In this document: positions 61,133-64,000 of the stretch, piece after piece
Layout of the letters: each line of letters opens with the position of its first letter
How positions within the stretch are numbered: position 1 is the first letter of the stretch
Origin: Limenecus sp048360435
GTDB lineage: Bacteria > Cyanobacteriota > Vampirovibrionia > Gastranaerophilales > Gastranaerophilaceae
Direction of reading: 5' to 3'
Assembly (NCBI GenBank): GCA_048360435.1
Contig: DBGCOP010000017.1
Location: 100,300 to 164,299 of the forward strand
Length of the DNA stretch: 64,000 nucleotides
Program-made: the position numbers and the translations under genes
The notes under the pieces: model-generated
The model's database searches: none
What the model was told of the DNA's origin: nothing
What the model saw: only the letters and a program-made list of their open reading frames with translations

Positions 61133-63787
61133 TTACTTCAAAGTCTCAATAAGCTCTTTTATCGCATTGATTTGAGAGTTCAGCTCATCGGCGCGGGCCT
61201 GAGTTTCTTCAATCAACTCTTTGGGCGCTTTTTCAACAAAGTTTTTGTTTTTGAGTCTGCCTTCAAGGCTCATTTTTTCTTTGTTTAGTTTTTCTATCTT
61301 TTTGTTTTGACGTGCGATTTCCTCGTCAAAATCAATCAAACCTTCTAGCGGGATTATGATTTTTGAATTGCCTACAACAGCAGACGCTGATTTTTTAGGC
61401 ATTTGAGTGTCTTCACCCTTAAATTCCACACTTTCGATTCTTGCAAGACGTTTGAGGTAAGGTACAACAGCTTCAAAAATCGGTTTTTCAGCAGCACCGG
61501 CAAGAACAGTTATATTCATCTGCGCAGAAAGCGGAATGTTCAAGCCCTGACGGACGTTTCTCAAAGACTTAATTGTTTCAAAAACAAGCTCCATTTCTTT
61601 GTTTTCAGTTTCAAAAACAAACTCTTTTTTATAAGTCGGGAACTCTGCTTTGATAATTCCGATTGTTTCTTTCTCTTGCGGAATCAACTGCCAGATAGCC
61701 TCTGTAATGTGCGGCATAATCGGGTGGAGCATTCTCAAAGCCATATCAAGAACATATCTCAAAACCCTTTGAGTGTTAGCCTTTTGGGACTCATCCTGCA
61801 ATTGAATTTTTGCAATCTCAACATACCAGTCGCAATACTCGTTCCAGAAGAAGTCATACAAAACGTGTGCTGTTTCGCCGATTCTGTAAGTCTGAATATT
61901 GTCATTAACGAGTTTTGCTGTTTCGTTGAGTCTGTGCAGAATCCATTTGTCGGCAATTGTCAGGCTATCCGTATCAATTGCTTTGTTGTCAACGCCCTCG
62001 AGGTTCATAAGCACGAATCTTGAAGCGTTCCAAATTTTGTTGGCAAAGTTTCTGCCGTATTCAAATTTGTCTTCGCTGATTTTTATATCTTGACCGCCGT
62101 ATGTACACATTGATGTCATAGTGAATCTCAAGGCGTCGCAGCCGTATTTGTCAATAATGATAACGGGGTCAACCGTATTGCCTTTGGATTTTGACATTTT
62201 CTGACCTTTTTCGTCACGGATTAGGCCGTGGATGTAAACGGTAGAAAACGGAGCTTTGCCGGTAAATTCATACCCCATTGTAATCATTCTTGCAACCCAG
62301 AAGAAAATAATATCAAAGCCTGTTACAAGAGTTGTGGTGGGGTAGAATTTTTTGAAATCCTCGGCGTCGGTGTTTGGCCAGCCCATTGTAGAAAACGGCC
62401 ACAAGCCTGACGAAAACCATGTATCAAGAACATCGGTTTCCTGAGTGTAATTTTCAGGGTCAGGATTTTCCTTTGCTACAACAATTTCACCTGTTGTGTT
62501 GTGGATGTATGCGGGAATCTGATGTCCCCACCACAATTGACGGGAAATACACCAGTCGCGGATATTTTCCATCCAGCCGAGGTAGTTTTTCTCCCATTTT
62601 TCGGGAACAAATTTGATTTCGCCTGTTTTAACAGCTTTGATAGCAGCCTCTGCAAGCGGTTTCATTTTTACAAACCATTGTTCTGAAAGTAACGGCTCGA
62701 TTGTTGTATGACATCTCTGGCATTTACCTACGTTATGTTCAAGGTCTGTTATTCTCACCAGATCATTGTGATAACGAAGCATATCAACGGTTTTCTTACG
62801 TGCTTCGTCTCTGTCTAAACCGTGGAGTTCCTGAGGAACTTCCGCGCATGCTTTCATTTTGCCTTCGCCGTCAATAACCCAGATAGGTTTGAGGTTGTGG
62901 CGTTTTGCGATTTCGTAGTCGTTCGGGTCGTGCGCGGGAGTGATTTTTAATGCGCCTGTTCCGAATTTTTTATCAACGTATTCATCCGCAATAATAGGGA
63001 TTTCTCTGCCCGTAAGCGGGATAACAACCGTTTTGCCGATTAAGTCTTTATATTTGTAATCTGTCGGATTAACCGCAATCGCAGCATCGCCAAACATTGT
63101 TTCGGGTCTTGTAGTAGCAATTACAATAGCACCGGGCTGGTCTTTCAGTGAATAGCTGATTTCCCAGAGGTGACTTGCCTCGGTTTCGTATTCTGTTTCA
63201 ACATCAGAAATAGCTGACTGGCAGCGCGGGCACCAGTTTACAATATAAGAGCCTTTGTAGATTAAACCTTTTTCGTATAGTTTTATGAACACTTCTTTAA
63301 CAGCATCAGAGCAGCCTTTATCGAGTGTAAATCTTTCTCTTGTTCGGTCAAAAGAAGCCCCGAGGCGTTTACACTGGTCTAAGATAGCGCTTTTATGCTC
63401 GTTAGCCCAATCCCAAGTGCGTGCAAGGAATTTTTCTCTGCCAAGCTCGTGGCGGTTTGTGCCTTCTGCACGGAGTTGTTTTTCCACAACGTTTTGTGTG
63501 GCAATCCCTGCGTGGTCAGTACCAGGAACCCAGAGAGTTTCATAACCCGACATTCTGTGATAACGAACAAGGATATCCTGCAAAGTTTCGTCAATAGCGT
63601 GACCCATATGCAGAACGCCCGTAACATTCGGCGGGGGGATGACTATTGAAAACGGTTTTTTCGGGGATTTTGCGTCTGCTTTAAAGCATTCGTTATCTTC
63701 CCAAAATTTATAAATTCTTTCTTCCGTTGCTTTTGCGTCGTATGTAGTCGGCAGTTCGCTAAAATTAACAGTCTGTGTATTTTCCAT
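61133..63787 (-). CDS. valS: Valyl-tRNA synthetase
   Basis: 884 residues, class I. PPPNVTGVLHMGHAIDETLQ is the HIGH region (here HMGH), editing domain IATTRPETMFGD, KMSKS loop KMSKSKGNTVDP, and the C-terminal coiled-coil arm (about 815-884). It attaches Val to tRNA(Val). To the eye its third codon positions are richer in G and C than those of neighbouring genes such as ileS. Transcribed alone; the leader has no T-box. Stop codon 21 bases from the terminator. Confidence 0.95.
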   Translation of the reverse strand: MENTQTVNFSELPTTYDAKATEERIYKFWEDNECFKADAKSPKKPFSIVIPPPNVTGVLHMGHAIDETLQDILVRYHRMSGYETLWVPGTDHAGIATQNVVEKQLRAEGTNRHELGREKFLARTWDWANEHKSAILDQCKRLGASFDRTRERFTLDKGCSDAVKEVFIKLYEKGLIYKGSYIVNWCPRCQSAISDVETEYETEASHLWEISYSLKDQPGAIVIATTRPETMFGDAAIAVNPTDYKYKDLIGKTVVIPLTGREIPIIADEYVDKKFGTGALKITPAHDPNDYEIAKRHNLKPIWVIDGEGKMKACAEVPQELHGLDRDEARKKTVDMLRYHNDLVRITDLEHNVGKCQRCHTTIEPLLSEQWFVKMKPLAEAAIKAVKTGEIKFVPEKWEKNYLGWMENIRDWCISRQLWWGHQIPAYIHNTTGEIVVAKENPDPENYTQETDVLDTWFSSGLWPFSTMGWPNTDAEDFKKFYPTTTLVTGFDIIFFWVARMITMGYEFTGKAPFSTVYIHGLIRDEKGQKMSKSKGNTVDPVIIIDKYGCDALRFTMTSMCTYGGQDIKISEDKFEYGRNFANKIWNASRFVLMNLEGVDNKAIDTDSLTIADKWILHRLNETAKLVNDNIQTYRIGETAHVLYDFFWNEYCDWYVEIAKIQLQDESQKANTQRVLRYVLDMALRMLHPIMPHITEAIWQLIPQEKETIGIIKAEFPTYKKEFVFETENKEMELVFETIKSLRNVRQGLNIPLSAQMNITVLAGAAEKPIFEAVVPYLKRLARIESVEFKGEDTQMPKKSASAVVGNSKIIIPLEGLIDFDEEIARQNKKIEKLNKEKMSLEGRLKNKNFVEKAPKELIEETQARADELNSQINAIKELIETLK

Positions 63788-63850
63788 ATCCTTTGCGCCT
63801 CTTCTAGTTTTTCAGTTGTCTATAAGATAGCACAAAGAAAACATAATAAA

Positions 63851-63880
63851 AAGAAAAGGGAATTCATAATGAATTCCCGT
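63851..63880 (-). terminator. Hairpin upstream of valS
   Basis: Perfect 8-base stem GGGAATTC / GAATTCCC with a 5-base loop. On the minus strand it is followed by CTTTTCTTTTT, so it probably ends a gene lying beyond the window, upstream of valS. Confidence 0.6.
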
Positions 63881-63898
63881 CGAATCTTGTTTGATTCC

Positions 63899-63962
63899 TC
63901 GTGTGTGTAGTAAGTAAGTGTAAGTGTAGGTTAGTGTGGTAGGTCAGTGTGTATGTATTAGT
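63899..63962. repeat. GT-rich degenerate short repeats
   Basis: A run of about 60 bases on the plus strand made of GTGTGTGTAG, AAGTAAGTGTAAGTGTAGG and GTGTGGTAGGTCAGTGTGT-like units, with almost no C. It is very different from the A/T-rich spacers elsewhere. No open frame of note. Function unknown. Confidence 0.5.
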
Positions 63963-64000
63963 TTAAAATTAATTTCTCTCTTTAATTCTCTTTTGGTTTT

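Noticed and set aside
61403..62023. Open frame of 206 codons antisense to valS
   Set aside because: Mirror frame of a well-conserved synthetase gene; no start signal and no protein-like motif.
63899..63962. GT-rich repeats as a possible CRISPR array or telomere-like sequence
   Set aside because: Units are short and irregular, with no spacer structure and no cas gene nearby.

Overview
The window is AT-rich, densely coded DNA from what looks like a non-photosynthetic, anaerobic, flagellated relative of the Cyanobacteria (Vampirovibrionia/Melainabacteria, most likely the gut group Gastranaerophilales). This assignment is inferred from the sequence. The RNA polymerase beta' subunit is split into rpoC1 and rpoC2, with a cyanobacterial-size insertion of about 650 residues in the trigger loop. 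The rifampicin region of RpoB also reads like the cyanobacterial version. A class III (anaerobic) ribonucleotide reductase and a complete-looking set of flagellar proteins argue for a motile anaerobe. No photosynthesis gene is present.

Layout. 1-6.3 kb: the 3' part of a sensor histidine kinase, a possible small gene, a lytic transglycosylase, an OppF-type ATPase, two secreted proteins (one an M48 metalloprotease) and a broken gene between them. 6.4-17.8 kb: rpoB-rpoC1-rpoC2 on the minus strand, a 93-95 residue unknown gene, then a primary-type sigma factor behind an RlmB-type rRNA methyltransferase. 17.9-23.2 kb (plus strand): a fused PilM-PilN protein, PilO, agmatinase, a 58-residue unlisted small gene on the other strand, and nanE with a ROK-family kinase. 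23.3-27.2 kb: four flagellin genes on the minus strand, with shared upstream boxes and CsrA-like leader hairpins. 27.5-38.2 kb: adk-map; then on the minus strand an SH3-like secreted protein, nrdG and nrdD behind a cobalamin riboswitch, an exported nitroreductase-like protein, a HAD hydrolase, a nitroreductase, a nitrilase-family amidase and ileS. 38.4-50.8 kb: flagellar cluster 1 (fliJ-fliK-flgD-flgE), prs, typA, a pilin-like protein, and flagellar cluster 2 (motA-motB-fliL-fliM-fliN). 50.8-59.2 kb: a long minus-strand run (HAD phosphatase, class III aminotransferase, alpha/beta hydrolase, membrane protein, bioF-like, DnaJ-like, queE, anmK, murQ). 59.2-60.8 kb: a small operon of HTH protein, YjbR-like protein and a protein ending in an R-S-E ADP-ribosyltransferase domain. 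61.1-63.8 kb: valS.

How the parts work together. The flagellar genes cover hook cap, hook, hook-length control, export chaperone, stator, C-ring and filament. MurQ, AnmK, the NanE/ROK pair and the transglycosylase are consistent with recycling of wall amino sugars. The B12 riboswitch in front of nrdD predicts that the cell also owns a B12-dependent reductase elsewhere. The least ordinary items are the ADP-ribosyltransferase operon, the B12-controlled anaerobic reductase, the flagellin leader elements, and a sequence module shared by FlgD and FlgE. No tRNA, rRNA, CRISPR array, insertion sequence or phage gene was recognised.
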